A stretch of DNA of 64,000 nucleotides. Source: Herbaspirillum aquaticum. Lineage in GTDB: Bacteria > Pseudomonadota > Gammaproteobacteria > Burkholderiales > Burkholderiaceae_D. Positions 7,681 to 15,465 of this stretch are shown here, in pieces. The position numbers and the translations under genes were made by a program. A model generated the notes under the pieces. It worked only from the letters and a program-made list of their open reading frames with translations, was not told the DNA's origin and ran no database searches. Where the stretch lies: NCBI RefSeq assembly GCF_002213425.1, contig NZ_NJGV01000029.1:1-64000 (forward strand), written 5' to 3'. Position 1 is the first letter of the stretch. Every line of letters starts with the position of its first letter.

Positions 7681-8175
7681 ATGGATGACATTCTCAACAG
7701 CAGGCCCCAGCGCGAGAGCGACGGGACGCCCTTGCGGATCTTCCTGGTGGAGGATTCGGAGGACGTGCGGGACCTGATCGTGGAGAGCCTGGCGGAGATT
7801 GCTGGCGTGCGCCTGGTGGGCTATGCCGAGACCGAGCTGGAAGCCCTGCGCGATTTGCAGCAGAACAGCTATGACGTCCTGATCCTCGATATCCAGCTCA
7901 AGCAGGGTAACGGCATGAGCCTGCTGCAGTCGTTGGCACGATCCAATACGCGGCGCCAGAGCGAGGTCAAGGTGGTCTTCAGCAATCACGTCAGCCCGAC
8001 CTATCGGCGCGTGGGAGTGCAATGCGGGGTCCAGCACTTCTTCGACAAGTCTTCCGAACTACCGCTGCTGTGCGACCTGCTGGAGGAATTGGCAGCACAG
8101 CGGGCGGGCAAGTTTGGCCGTACCTCTTCGAGCAACAATTCGCCGCAGGGCCCGGCCCAGGCGGGGGGACTTTGA
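7681..8175 (+). CDS. Single-domain response regulator (receiver only)
   Basis: A 164-residue receiver protein without an output domain. The acidic pair ED is at residues 24-25 and the phospho-acceptor is Asp70 (LILDIQLKQG). The Thr/Ser switch position is in VVFSNH and the conserved Lys is in FFDKSSE. A Ser/Gln-rich tail follows. The ATG at 7681 was chosen because the receiver fold begins 17 residues later. Receivers like this act by protein contact or as phosphate sinks; here the partner may be the neighbouring kinase. It sits between the LuxR-type regulator and that kinase. Confidence 0.85.
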   Translation: MDDILNSRPQRESDGTPLRIFLVEDSEDVRDLIVESLAEIAGVRLVGYAETELEALRDLQQNSYDVLILDIQLKQGNGMSLLQSLARSNTRRQSEVKVVFSNHVSPTYRRVGVQCGVQHFFDKSSELPLLCDLLEELAAQRAGKFGRTSSSNNSPQGPAQAGGL

Positions 8176-8338
8176 TGCCTCTTTTTGCTGCATAATTCGC
8201 GCAGCCCAACATCCTGCCGCCAGGGCAATTCGGCGCGGCACGGATGAAGAAAGACAATGAGAACCGATCAAGGCAAGCGGGCCGCCAGCGATGGCCGGTG
8301 CGTGGCACGGATCGCACTAGAGCAAGGGATTTCCGACG

Positions 8339-10372
8339 ATGCAGAAGAACAATGACGGCCTTCGTCCGTCCTCCGCCGATCTCCAGAACAGCGCATCGGT
8401 AGAGTATTTTGCCGCGTCCCACGCGCATTACAGCAGCATGGTGACGCTGGCCATGGGACTGTCCATGGCGGTGATCCTGCTGGGTGTGGTGGTGCTCGTG
8501 ACAGGCCTGTTGGGCGCGGAATACCGTCGCCTGCTTTCGGGCCTGCTGGCCGTGCGCGAAGTGACGGCCGGTGGCTTCATCCTGGGTGCGTCAGCGCTCT
8601 ACCTGCGCTGCATGCATTCGGGCGCGCGCCGCGCGTCGGTGCGCAAGCTGGCCGCCGGGCTGGCGCTGCTGTTGCTGGTGCTGGGCGTGGCCTCGCTCGT
8701 CCATGCAATGATGCTCACACTGGGCTGGCTGCCGCTGGATGGCGCCAATCCGATCTCGCCGCTGGCCATTCCGCCCTTGCTGTCGGTGGGCTTCGTCCTG
8801 ATGGCGCTGGCCTTGCTGCTGCATGACTGGCGCTTGCTGGGCGGCTACTATCCCGCCGAGTACCTGGCCTTCACGCTCATGGGCCTGTCGGCCATTCCGC
8901 TGGTGGGTTACCTGTATGACGTGAGCCAGTTCATCTATCTCGATTTCCCGCTACCGATCTCGCTGCTGTCGTCGCTGGTGTTTGCGCTCCTGGGCGCGGC
9001 CTTGCTGATGGCGCGTCCGTCTCATCCGCTCATGGCGGTGATCCTGCGCATGGCCCCAGGCGGCCAAATGCTGCGCCATCTGCTGCCGCAGACCCTGTTC
9101 CTGCTGCTGGCGTTCAGCCTGCTGCTGAACTGGGGCATGTCGCACGGCTGGATCCTGCCGGAACTGGTGCTGCCGACCTTGACGCTGATCAACGGCGTGA
9201 TCGTGCTCTTCATCTTCTGGGGGTCGGCCAGCCGGCTCGACAGCGAATACGGCGAACGCACGCGTAACGCCCAGAAGCTGGCCGAGACCAGTGCGCTGCT
9301 CAATGCCGTGAGCGAAAGCACGAGCGACCCGATCTTCGTGAAGAACCGCCAGGGCCTGATGATCTTTGCCAACCCGGCGACCCTGCACAAGCTCGGCAAG
9401 ACCTGGGAAGAGACCATGTACCGCTCCAGCCGCGAGCTGTTCCTGGTCGAGGAAGAGGCCGATACGGTGGACCGCGACGATCGCCGCGTGATGGCCTCGG
9501 GCAAGCCCGAGAAACTGGAACAGACCCTGCACCTGCCCGAAGGCGTGGTCACCTTCCAGACCGCCAAGGTGCCCTGGTTCGGCAAGGATGGCAGTGTGCA
9601 GGGGGTCATCGGGATCAGTACCGACATCACCGAGCGCAAGCAGGCCGAGGATGAATTGCGCGAGCGCGAGAGCCGGCTGGAAAAGACCGTCATCGAACGT
9701 ACTGCGCTGTTGCGCGAACTGACCAACCACCTGGAAACGGTGCGGGAGGAAGAAAAGCGTGCCATCGCCCGCGAGCTTCACGACAACATGGGCGCCTCGC
9801 TCACAGCCCTGTCGATGCATCTGGAAGGGGTCTACCAGATCCTGCCGCAGGATGAAAAGTGGGCAGACCGCAAGGTGCGCATGCAGGGGCTGATGAAGTC
9901 GCTGGTGGCCACCACGCGCCGCATCCAGACCGAGCTGCGACCCAATACGCTGGACCTGTTCGGCCTGAAGGCAGCGATCTCGGAACAGCTCGATGAGCTG
10001 CACGAACGCACCGGCATCGCCTGCCATGCCAGCCTGCCCGATGAAGACGTCGATGTGGGCCACGAGATGGAAATTGCCATCTACCGCATGCTGCAGGAAA
10101 TGCTCAACAACGTGACCAAGCATGCCAAGGCCAGCAAGGTCGATGTCATTCTCGACGTCGATGAGGACCACGTGGCCCTGACCGTACGCGATGATGGCGT
10201 GGGCATTCCCGAAGAGCGGCGTGACAACCACAAGACCTACGGCCTGCGCGGCTTGCGCGAGCGCGCCACGTTCTTTGGCGGGGAGGTCGATATCCGTTCC
10301 ACGCCGGGCAAGGGTGCCCTCATCAGCATCAGCCTGCCGATACGCCCGGAGCTGGCTGCCAGCGACGCCTGA
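8339..10372 (+). CDS. Membrane sensor histidine kinase (PAS + HisKA_3, NarX/DegS type)
   Basis: A 677-residue kinase. Residues about 30-300 hold roughly eight hydrophobic helices forming an integral membrane sensor without a large periplasmic domain. A PAS domain follows at about 315-435 (SDPIFVKNRQGLMIFANPA, ending ISTDITERKQAEDE). Then come a short coiled coil and the HisKA_3 domain with the phospho-acceptor in ARELHDNMGASL (His481). The ATPase domain carries the N box MLQEMLNNVTKHAKA, the G1 box RDDGVGIPEE and a GLRGLRERA motif. HisKA_3 kinases normally partner LuxR-type regulators, which fits the gene at 6971. A strong terminator follows. Confidence 0.92.
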   Translation: MQKNNDGLRPSSADLQNSASVEYFAASHAHYSSMVTLAMGLSMAVILLGVVVLVTGLLGAEYRRLLSGLLAVREVTAGGFILGASALYLRCMHSGARRASVRKLAAGLALLLLVLGVASLVHAMMLTLGWLPLDGANPISPLAIPPLLSVGFVLMALALLLHDWRLLGGYYPAEYLAFTLMGLSAIPLVGYLYDVSQFIYLDFPLPISLLSSLVFALLGAALLMARPSHPLMAVILRMAPGGQMLRHLLPQTLFLLLAFSLLLNWGMSHGWILPELVLPTLTLINGVIVLFIFWGSASRLDSEYGERTRNAQKLAETSALLNAVSESTSDPIFVKNRQGLMIFANPATLHKLGKTWEETMYRSSRELFLVEEEADTVDRDDRRVMASGKPEKLEQTLHLPEGVVTFQTAKVPWFGKDGSVQGVIGISTDITERKQAEDELRERESRLEKTVIERTALLRELTNHLETVREEEKRAIARELHDNMGASLTALSMHLEGVYQILPQDEKWADRKVRMQGLMKSLVATTRRIQTELRPNTLDLFGLKAAISEQLDELHERTGIACHASLPDEDVDVGHEMEIAIYRMLQEMLNNVTKHAKASKVDVILDVDEDHVALTVRDDGVGIPEERRDNHKTYGLRGLRERATFFGGEVDIRSTPGKGALISISLPIRPELAASDA

Positions 10373-10415
10373 GATCGCGGCTGCACGGCTGTTTCAAGTA
10401 CTCGTCATCATCCAC

Positions 10416-10448
10416 GAAAGCCGCCCCCAGGGCGGCTTTCTGCGTTTT
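10416..10448 (+). terminator. Intrinsic terminator after the HisKA_3 kinase
   Basis: A perfect 11-bp stem, GAAAGCCGCCC/GGGCGGCTTTC with loop CCA, followed by TGCGTTTT. Confidence 0.82.
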
Positions 10449-10497
10449 GGTGAGCTTGTTTGCAAGAGCGTTTTTCCGGCACGATTTTTCGTTTTTT

Positions 10498-10526
10498 CCT
10501 ACGCGTGAAAGGGCGACTCTCTTATG
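10498..10526 (+). promoter_or_regulatory. CCTAC...TATG bipartite element before the second csbD gene
   Basis: TTTCCTACGCG is followed by TATG 25 bases from the first C of CCTAC. It lies about 160 bases before the csbD ATG. Confidence 0.42.
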
Positions 10527-10661
10527 TCGGGCCAAGAGGCTCATCGGTACCATGGATTCATCGTCACTCACCGCCCGAACGGGAGGCCAGGGTGGCGGGA
10601 CCGGCAAGGAACGGAGCTCTGCGCCGGGTAACCCACAGACGAACAACGCAAAGGAGCCATC

Positions 10662-10832
10662 ATGAACAAGGATCAGATCAAGGGCAGCTTGAAGGAAGTT
10701 GCAGGCAAGGTGCAGGAGAAGACCGGTGAGCTGACCGGCAACACCAGCCAGCAGGTCAAGGGCGCCGCCAAGCAGGTCGAAGGCAACGTCCAGAAGACCT
10801 ATGGTGACGCCAAGGAAGCCGCCAAGGACTAA
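10662..10832 (+). CDS. CsbD family stress protein (56 residues)
   Basis: A short CsbD protein beginning MNKDQIKGSLKEVAGKVQEK and continuing with TGELTGNTSQQVKGAAKQ. This matches the short CsbD form built of repeated K-G-x-x-K/x-V-x-G units. The AAAGGAG ribosome-binding site is well placed. It is very hydrophilic, with no Trp or Cys. It stands alone behind its own upstream element. Like other CsbD proteins it is expected to be stress- or stationary-phase-induced, but its activity is unknown. Confidence 0.88.
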   Translation: MNKDQIKGSLKEVAGKVQEKTGELTGNTSQQVKGAAKQVEGNVQKTYGDAKEAAKD

Positions 10833-10944
10833 TCCGGACTGCGTGCCGTCAGAGGCAGGACTGCGTTGGTGGTCGTTTTTGCATCGCTGCGGCGATTGCT
10901 GGCTACCACTGGCGCAGGCCGAAGCTCAGCCGTGTAGGAAAACG

Positions 10945-10972
10945 CCTACGCCAGAATCGGAAATGGCTGATT
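10945..10972 (+). promoter_or_regulatory. CCTAC...GATT bipartite element (24-base spacing) before an exported-protein gene
   Basis: CGCCTACGCC is followed by GATT 24 bases from the first C. An opposed GTAGG half-site lies just upstream (GTAGG-N6-CCTAC at 10934-10949), making a dyad. Weaker than the 25-base copies. Confidence 0.35.
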
Positions 10973-11101
10973 TTGTGATGCAGCAATTTCCGCGACCATG
11001 TCGTCATGGTGCTGGTAGAGCCGGGAAATCAAAAAGAGTTCTCGGTTTGCCGCATGAAATTTTCAGCTCACCGCCAGAAGGGACCCCTGAAAGGGCAGAC
11101 C

Positions 11102-11467
11102 ATGAAAAAAACAGTCGGTATTTGCATGCTGGCAGCCGCCTCGGCTTTCGCCTCTCACGCTTTCGCAGAAACTTCACAAGCCGTCGACAGCGCCGCGCGC
11201 TGGTCGGCTTCCACGATGGACCGTCACATGCCGGTTGATGCAGCGCGCCTGCACAAGCTGGGGCAGAAGAAATTCCGCTACATGGACATGGCCCAGAGCA
11301 AGCGCTCCAAGTCCCTGCAGAATGCCGTGCTGCTGTTTGGCGCACGTGCCGACGGCCAGGGCCAGGTGGCGCAACGCGACCAAGCCAAGGCTGCGCCCAG
11401 CGCACCGGTTTATCGTGATCACGCACAGTCCAAGCCACCGCGCGTGATCATGCGTCCGTCGACCTGA
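11102..11467 (+). CDS. Small exported protein of unknown function
   Basis: A 121-residue product with a clear signal peptide (MKKTVGICMLAAASAFASHA, likely cleaved after AFA). The mature region is basic and has no cysteines or transmembrane helix; its C-terminus is Pro/Lys/Arg-rich. I do not recognise the family. The ATG was chosen because the signal peptide begins there; the frame is open for 32 codons upstream. It is followed by a glycine-zipper lipoprotein gene 44 bases downstream, suggesting a small envelope-stress operon. Confidence 0.7.
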   Translation: MKKTVGICMLAAASAFASHAFAETSQAVDSAARWSASTMDRHMPVDAARLHKLGQKKFRYMDMAQSKRSKSLQNAVLLFGARADGQGQVAQRDQAKAAPSAPVYRDHAQSKPPRVIMRPST

Positions 11468-11511
11468 GCGCCGGGCGTATCCAACCATTCGATCAAGAGG
11501 AAGGAGTCATC

Positions 11512-11727
11512 ATGAAGACCATGCAAAAACTGGCAGTGACCTCGGTAGCCATCTGTGCCTTTGCCGCCTTGACCGGCTGCAGCGGCATGACCCAGCAAGA
11601 CAAGAACACCGCCATCGGCGCAGGTGCCGGTGCTGTCGGTGGTGCCGTCCTCACTGGTGGCAGCGCCATCGGGACCGTCGGTGGTGCCGCTGTCGGTGGC
11701 GTGATCGGCAACCAGGTCGGCAAGTAA
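11512..11727 (+). CDS. Glycine-zipper lipoprotein (OsmB-like)
   Basis: A 71-residue lipoprotein: signal peptide ending in lipobox LTGC with Cys at about residue 22, then TQQDKNTAIGAGAGAVGGA and a run of Gly-x3-Gly repeats to the end (VGGVIGNQVGK). This is the architecture of OsmB/Rick_17kDa-type glycine-zipper 2TM lipoproteins, osmotically induced and outer-membrane anchored. GAGGAAGGAG upstream is a strong ribosome-binding site. Probably co-transcribed with the exported protein before it. Confidence 0.85.
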   Translation: MKTMQKLAVTSVAICAFAALTGCSGMTQQDKNTAIGAGAGAVGGAVLTGGSAIGTVGGAAVGGVIGNQVGK

Positions 11728-11753
11728 TTTGCTGATCGGCTGATCGCCTGGCA

Positions 11754-11824
11754 CTGCGCCTCGTGGTGAGGCGCAGCACCCATCAACAACGCCGCGACGG
11801 GAATGACCTGTCGCGGCGTTGTTG
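11754..11824. terminator. Two consecutive hairpins between convergent genes
   Basis: First stem CTGCGCCTC/GAGGCGCAG (11754-11776). The second is a perfect 15-bp stem, CAACAACGCCGCGAC/GTCGCGGCGTTGTTG (11784-11824). Neither has a long T tract, so they may act jointly as a bidirectional terminator or protect mRNA ends. Confidence 0.55.
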
Positions 11825-11849
11825 CATTGAGGGCGGGATGCGGGTCAGC

Positions 11850-12242
11850 TTATTTGGCAGCGGGCATGGCGCCGTGCTTGTGTGGCGGCTTGCGTGTGCC
11901 CTTCCTGGCGGATGCAGCGGCGGGAGCGTCACCCTGGTAGTCCTTGAAGATGCGCTGCGCGCGTGCCGCATCCTGCGACCTGGCTTGTGCCGCCTGCTGG
12001 CGGCATGCCGCAGCGTCCTTCCCCTTCATGCTTTTGCAGGCCTGCAGCGCTTCGGCATAGGCCGCTGCGGTTTCCTTGTTGAGGTTCTGCAGCCGGCCCT
12101 TGGGGCTGTTGTCTTCCTGGTACCAGCGCTGCGGATCGGCCTTGCTGACATCTTCTTCAGCAGCGTGCACGGTACCGGCAGACAGGATGGCGAAGGCCGC
12201 AAGGAGAGCGGGCAGGGGAGAAGCGAGGAATTTATTGTTCAT
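11850..12242 (-). CDS. Exported protein with a CxxMxG cysteine motif
   Basis: A 130-residue product with a signal peptide (MNNKFLASPLPALLAAFAIL..., likely cleaved after VHA). The mature part is Ala/Gln-rich and contains CKSMKGKDAAAC, which matches in spacing the two cysteine segments of the exported protein at 5785-6162. The C-terminus is basic (RKGTRKPPHKHG). Function is unknown. It lies downstream of the DUF3309 gene on the minus strand but is separated from it by a 17-bp hairpin, so it is probably transcribed on its own. Confidence 0.7.
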   Translation of the reverse strand: MNNKFLASPLPALLAAFAILSAGTVHAAEEDVSKADPQRWYQEDNSPKGRLQNLNKETAAAYAEALQACKSMKGKDAAACRQQAAQARSQDAARAQRIFKDYQGDAPAAASARKGTRKPPHKHGAMPAAK

Positions 12243-12328
12243 CTGATGTCAGCCTCTTCACGTTACGGGTGCGGGAGAGCCGCGTGCGTGAACCTGCCCC
12301 CACAGGGGATGAGGCAGCCTCCACAAGC

Positions 12329-12367
12329 AAACGGCGCGGACGGTGACAGGCACCGTCCGCGCCGTTT
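12329..12367 (-). terminator. Strong 17-bp hairpin downstream of the DUF3309 gene
   Basis: A perfect stem with arms at 12329-12345 and 12351-12367 and loop ACAGG. Only short T runs flank it (three T on the minus strand, four on the plus). It most likely ends the DUF3309 transcript. Confidence 0.65.
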
Positions 12368-12468
12368 TCCCGTCCGCCACCGGATGTTATCAGGCTTGCG
12401 GGAGGGAAGGGAGCGTCAGAGAGGAGGGGCTTGGCCGCCGGATCGAAGATGCCAGCGGCCGCCCCGCC

Positions 12469-12627
12469 TTATATCTTGCCAAGCAGCAGCAGGATCAGCA
12501 GGATGATGACGATGGTGCCAGCGATGCCGCTGGGACCATAGCCCCAGCTGCGGCTGTGCGGCCAGGCCGGGATGACGCCGAGCAGGATCAGGATCAGGAC
12601 GATGAGCAGGATGGTGCCGAGGGTCAT
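12469..12627 (-). CDS. DUF3309 small membrane protein
   Basis: A 52-residue protein with two hydrophobic helices (MTLGTILLIVLILILLGVIP and IAGTIVIILLILLLLGKI) joined by the invariant loop AWPHSRSWGYGPSG, the DUF3309 signature. Inner-membrane location is expected; function is unknown. The family is frequent next to CsbD and BON genes. The ATG has an AAAGGAGAAA site. A bipartite CCTAC element lies about 105-130 bases upstream. Confidence 0.88.
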   Translation of the reverse strand: MTLGTILLIVLILILLGVIPAWPHSRSWGYGPSGIAGTIVIILLILLLLGKI

Positions 12628-12729
12628 GGATTTCTCCTTTGTTATTGAGTTCGTTCTTGCCCGCCAGGGTGCAAGCGCCGGTTGATTCGTGAAGCTGGGC
12701 CCATTTTGGGGCCACCCCGTCGGCCAGAC

Positions 12730-12758
12730 GATCAGCGGCCCTCGCAATGTGCTGTAGG
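12730..12758 (-). promoter_or_regulatory. CCTAC...GATC bipartite element before the DUF3309 gene
   Basis: On the minus strand TTTCCTACAGC is followed by GATC 25 bases from the first C of CCTAC. Confidence 0.42.
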
Positions 12759-12823
12759 AAAATCCGGCAAGCGCGAGTAGGTGGCCGGGCGTGCCTGACA
12801 AATCGCTGCCAACTTGGTGCAAG

Positions 12824-12838
12824 GCACAATCGAAGTGC
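12824..12838 (+). promoter_or_regulatory. NtrC-like binding site
   Basis: GCAC-N7-GTGC (GCACaatcgaaGTGC) fits the half-site spacing of NtrC sites. It lies about 145 bases before the predicted sigma-54 transcription start, a normal enhancer distance. Confidence 0.5.
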
Positions 12839-12950
12839 GGGCCACGCCCGATTTGATCGCGCCGTGCCACCTCCAAGGGCCCGTAGGGTGGGCTGGCCTT
12901 TCTCCCGCAAGTTCAGTCCCCGCGCGGCTTTGCGAGCGAGGAGGAGGTTC

Positions 12951-12966
12951 TGGCACGCTCTTTGCT
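12951..12966 (+). promoter_or_regulatory. Sigma-54 (RpoN) promoter of the nitrate transport operon
   Basis: TGGCACGctctTTGCT matches the -24/-12 consensus TGGCACG-N4-TTGCW exactly. Transcription would start near 12977, giving a leader of about 155 bases that holds the ANTAR-type hairpins and terminator. Confidence 0.85.
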
Positions 12967-13010
12967 GAATCCTCGTCACAAGCGCAGCAATGCGCAAGCA
13001 ATGTGAAGGT

Positions 13011-13051
13011 GTGGCCAATGGCGGTCGCGCCGTCCAGGACAAAGGCGTCTT
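13011..13051 (+). promoter_or_regulatory. Tandem hexaloop hairpins: ANTAR antiterminator target
   Basis: Hairpin P1 (13011-13028): stem GTGGCC/GGTCGC with loop AATGGC. Hairpin P2 (13036-13051): stem AGGAC/GTCTT with loop AAAGGC. Both six-base loops have A at position 1 and G at position 4, the recognition pattern of ANTAR-domain antiterminators such as NasR and NasT. P2 shares 13041-13051 with the 5' arm of the following terminator, so the two structures exclude each other. Confidence 0.82.
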
Positions 13052-13088
13052 CCGGTATGGGCATCCATGTCGGAACACGCCTTTTTTT
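13041..13088 (+). terminator. Leader attenuator terminator of the nitrate transport operon
   Basis: The arms AAAGGCGTCTTCCG (13041-13054) and CGGAACACGCCTTT (13071-13084) pair at 13 of 14 positions. The inner part continues with two G-U pairs and ATGG/CCAT around a GCAT loop. Seven T follow (13082-13088). It lies 43 bases before the nrtA start codon. Confidence 0.85.
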
Positions 13089-13131
13089 CGTTTGGGCTTT
13101 CTTCAAATCGCAACACAAGGGGAACAGTGCT

Positions 13132-14451
13132 ATGGAATCCAAAGGTCAGGCAGGCAAGGCAGGCGCGCTGGAGAGCGGCACGCCAGTCGTACAGGACAGC
13201 GCCGTCAAGGCAGCCGATGGTGTAGACGGACGTCGCCGCACCCTCCTGCAGGGCGCGGCACTGGCTGCCGGCAGCGGCATGCTGGGGCTGGCCCCGGGCG
13301 GCGCCTGGGCGGCCGGTTCCGACAAGCCGGAGAAGGAAGAGGTCAAGATCGGCTTCATCCCCCTGACCGATTGCGCCTCGGTGGTGATGGCTTCGGTGAT
13401 GGGCTTCGACAAGAAGTACGGCATCAAGATCGTCCCCAGCAAGGAAGCCTCCTGGGCCGGTGTGCGCGACAAGCTCACCAACGGTGAACTGGATGCGGCC
13501 CACGTGCTGTATGGCCTGATCTACGGCGTGCAGATGGGCATCGGCGGCCAGAAGAAGGACATGGCCGTGCTGATGGGCCTGAACCACAACGGGCAGGCCA
13601 TCACCCTGTCCAGGAAACTGGCCGACAAGGGCGCCGTCGATGGCGCATCGCTGGCCAAGCTGATGCAGGCCGAGAAGCGCGAATACACCTTCGCACAGAC
13701 TTTCCCGACGGGCACGCACGCCATGTGGCTGTATTACTGGCTGGCCGCCAACGGCATCAATCCGATGAAGGATGCCAAGGTCATCACGGTGCCGCCGCCG
13801 CAGATGGTGGCCAACATGCGGGTGGGCAACATGGATGGCTTCTGCGTGGGCGAACCCTGGGGCCATCGCGCCATCGTCGACGGCGTGGGCATCACCGCCA
13901 TCACCACCCAGGACATCTGGAAGGACCATCCCGAGAAGGTGCTGGGCACCTCGCTGGAGTTCGTGCAGAAGTATCCCAACACCTGTCGCGCGATGATGGC
14001 CGCCATCCTGGAAGCCAGCAAGTGGATCGATGCCTCGCTGGCCAACAAGAACAAGATGGCCGAGGTGATCGCCGACAAATCCTATGTGAACACCAGCAAG
14101 GACGTGATCGACCAGCGCATCCTCGGGCGCTACCAGAACGGCCTGGGCAAGACCTGGGACGATCCCAACTACATGAAGTTTTACGACGAAGGCCAGGTCA
14201 ACTTCCCCTTCCTCTCCGACGGCATGTGGTTCATGACCCAGCACCGCCGCTGGGGCCTGTTGAAGAGCGATCCGGATTACCTGGCCGTGGCCAAGTCGGT
14301 CAACCAGATCGATCTCTACAAGGACGCAGCCGCGATGACCAAGACGCCCTTGCCCAAGGATGTCATGCGCAGTTCCAAGCTCATGGATGGCACGGTGTGG
14401 GATGGCAAGAATCCGGCCGCCTACGCGCAGTCGTTCAAGATCAAGGTGTGA
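13132..14451 (+). CDS. nrtA: Nitrate ABC transporter substrate-binding protein NrtA (NasF-like)
   Basis: A 439-residue periplasmic nitrate/nitrite-binding protein of the NrtA/CmpA/NasF family. A twin-arginine-type signal is present: RRR at residues 34-36, followed by a hydrophobic stretch ending near Ala61 (GAWAAG). Family hallmarks include KIGFIPLTDCASVVMA, ELDAAHVLYGLIYGVQ, FPTGTHAMWLYYWLAANGI and MDGFCVGEPWGHRAI. The start follows AAGGGGAAC and lies after the leader terminator, so expression depends on readthrough. It heads a permease, an ATPase and a sensor-like gene. Related CmpA binds bicarbonate, but the nitrogen-type leader favours nitrate. Confidence 0.9.
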   Translation: MESKGQAGKAGALESGTPVVQDSAVKAADGVDGRRRTLLQGAALAAGSGMLGLAPGGAWAAGSDKPEKEEVKIGFIPLTDCASVVMASVMGFDKKYGIKIVPSKEASWAGVRDKLTNGELDAAHVLYGLIYGVQMGIGGQKKDMAVLMGLNHNGQAITLSRKLADKGAVDGASLAKLMQAEKREYTFAQTFPTGTHAMWLYYWLAANGINPMKDAKVITVPPPQMVANMRVGNMDGFCVGEPWGHRAIVDGVGITAITTQDIWKDHPEKVLGTSLEFVQKYPNTCRAMMAAILEASKWIDASLANKNKMAEVIADKSYVNTSKDVIDQRILGRYQNGLGKTWDDPNYMKFYDEGQVNFPFLSDGMWFMTQHRRWGLLKSDPDYLAVAKSVNQIDLYKDAAAMTKTPLPKDVMRSSKLMDGTVWDGKNPAAYAQSFKIKV

Positions 14452-14507
14452 GCGGGTGCGGCCAGGTGCCGTGTCCATCAAGGTGAAGTGCATAGAGCAA
14501 GGGGAAG

Positions 14508-15452
14508 ATGATGAGTGCAGTCGCAGAAAGCATCATGGGTGACAACGCCAAGCCCGCCGGCGTGCCTGCGGCCAGCGAGCCGCTGCGTGCCGCCGCCGCC
14601 AACGAAGCGCAGGTGGCGCCTGCGGCCAGCGCTGCCGGCAGCGTGAAGACACGCAGCCTGCGCAAGAAGATCATCGCGGGCGGACTCTTCATGCGCGTGG
14701 TGCCGCCGCTGCTGGGGGTGGCGCTGCTGGTGCTGGTCTGGCAGATCATCGCCTTGAAGACCGCCAGTTTCCCCACGCCATGGGTGACCCTGAAGGAAGC
14801 GGGCGTGATGTTTTCCGATCCCTTCTACCGCAACAGTCCCAATGACCAGGGCATAGGCTGGAACGTGCTGGCCTCGCTGCAACGGGTCGGCATGGGCTTT
14901 GGACTGGCCGCGCTGGTGGGCATCCCGCTGGGCTTTGCGATCGGCCGCGTGGAATTCCTCTCGCGCATGTTCGGCCCCATCATCAGCCTGCTGCGTCCGG
15001 TCTCGCCGCTGGCCTGGCTGCCCATTGGTTTGCTGGTCTTCAAGTCGGCCAATCCGGCGGCGATCTGGTCGATCTTCATCTGCTCGATCTGGCCGATGAT
15101 CATCAACACGGCCGTCGGTGTGCAGCGCGTGCCGCAGGATTACATGAACGTGGCGCGGGTCTTGAATCTCTCTGAATGGAAGGTGCTGACCAAGATCCTG
15201 TTCCCTTCGGTGTTGCCTTACATGCTGACGGGCGTGCGTCTTTCCATCGGGACTGCGTGGCTGGTGATCGTGGCCGCCGAGATGCTCACCGGTGGTGTCG
15301 GTATCGGCTTCTGGGTCTGGGATGAATGGAACAACCTGAACGTGCCGCACATCATCATCGCCATCGTCGTCATCGGGGTGGTGGGGCTGGTGCTGGAGCA
15401 ATTGCTGGTGGCGCTGGCCAAGGCGTTTACCTACGAACAGGTCAACAACTGA
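14508..15452 (+). CDS. nrtB: Nitrate ABC transporter permease NrtB
   Basis: A 314-residue inner-membrane permease of the BPD_transp_1 (SsuC/TauC/NrtB) type. An Ala-rich cytoplasmic N-terminus of about 60 residues precedes the first helix ([20 protein letters not shown]). The EAA loop is visible around [28 protein letters not shown], and the last helix is [19 protein letters not shown]. Two adjacent ATGs (14508, 14511) are possible; AAGGGG upstream gives the better spacing to 14511. It is 56 bases after nrtA and 13 bases before the ATPase gene. Confidence 0.92.
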   Translation: MMSAVAESIMGDNAKPAGVPAASEPLRAAAANEAQVAPAASAAGSVKTRSLRKKIIAGGLFMRVVPPLLGVALLVLVWQIIALKTASFPTPWVTLKEAGVMFSDPFYRNSPNDQGIGWNVLASLQRVGMGFGLAALVGIPLGFAIGRVEFLSRMFGPIISLLRPVSPLAWLPIGLLVFKSANPAAIWSIFICSIWPMIINTAVGVQRVPQDYMNVARVLNLSEWKVLTKILFPSVLPYMLTGVRLSIGTAWLVIVAAEMLTGGVGIGFWVWDEWNNLNVPHIIIAIVVIGVVGLVLEQLLVALAKAFTYEQVNN

Positions 15453-15465
15453 GGAGGGCAGGATC

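Noticed and set aside
12976-14493. A 505-codon minus-strand frame opposite nrtA
   Set aside because: It is fully antisense to a clear nitrate-binding protein and has the His/Leu/Gly composition of a shadow frame.
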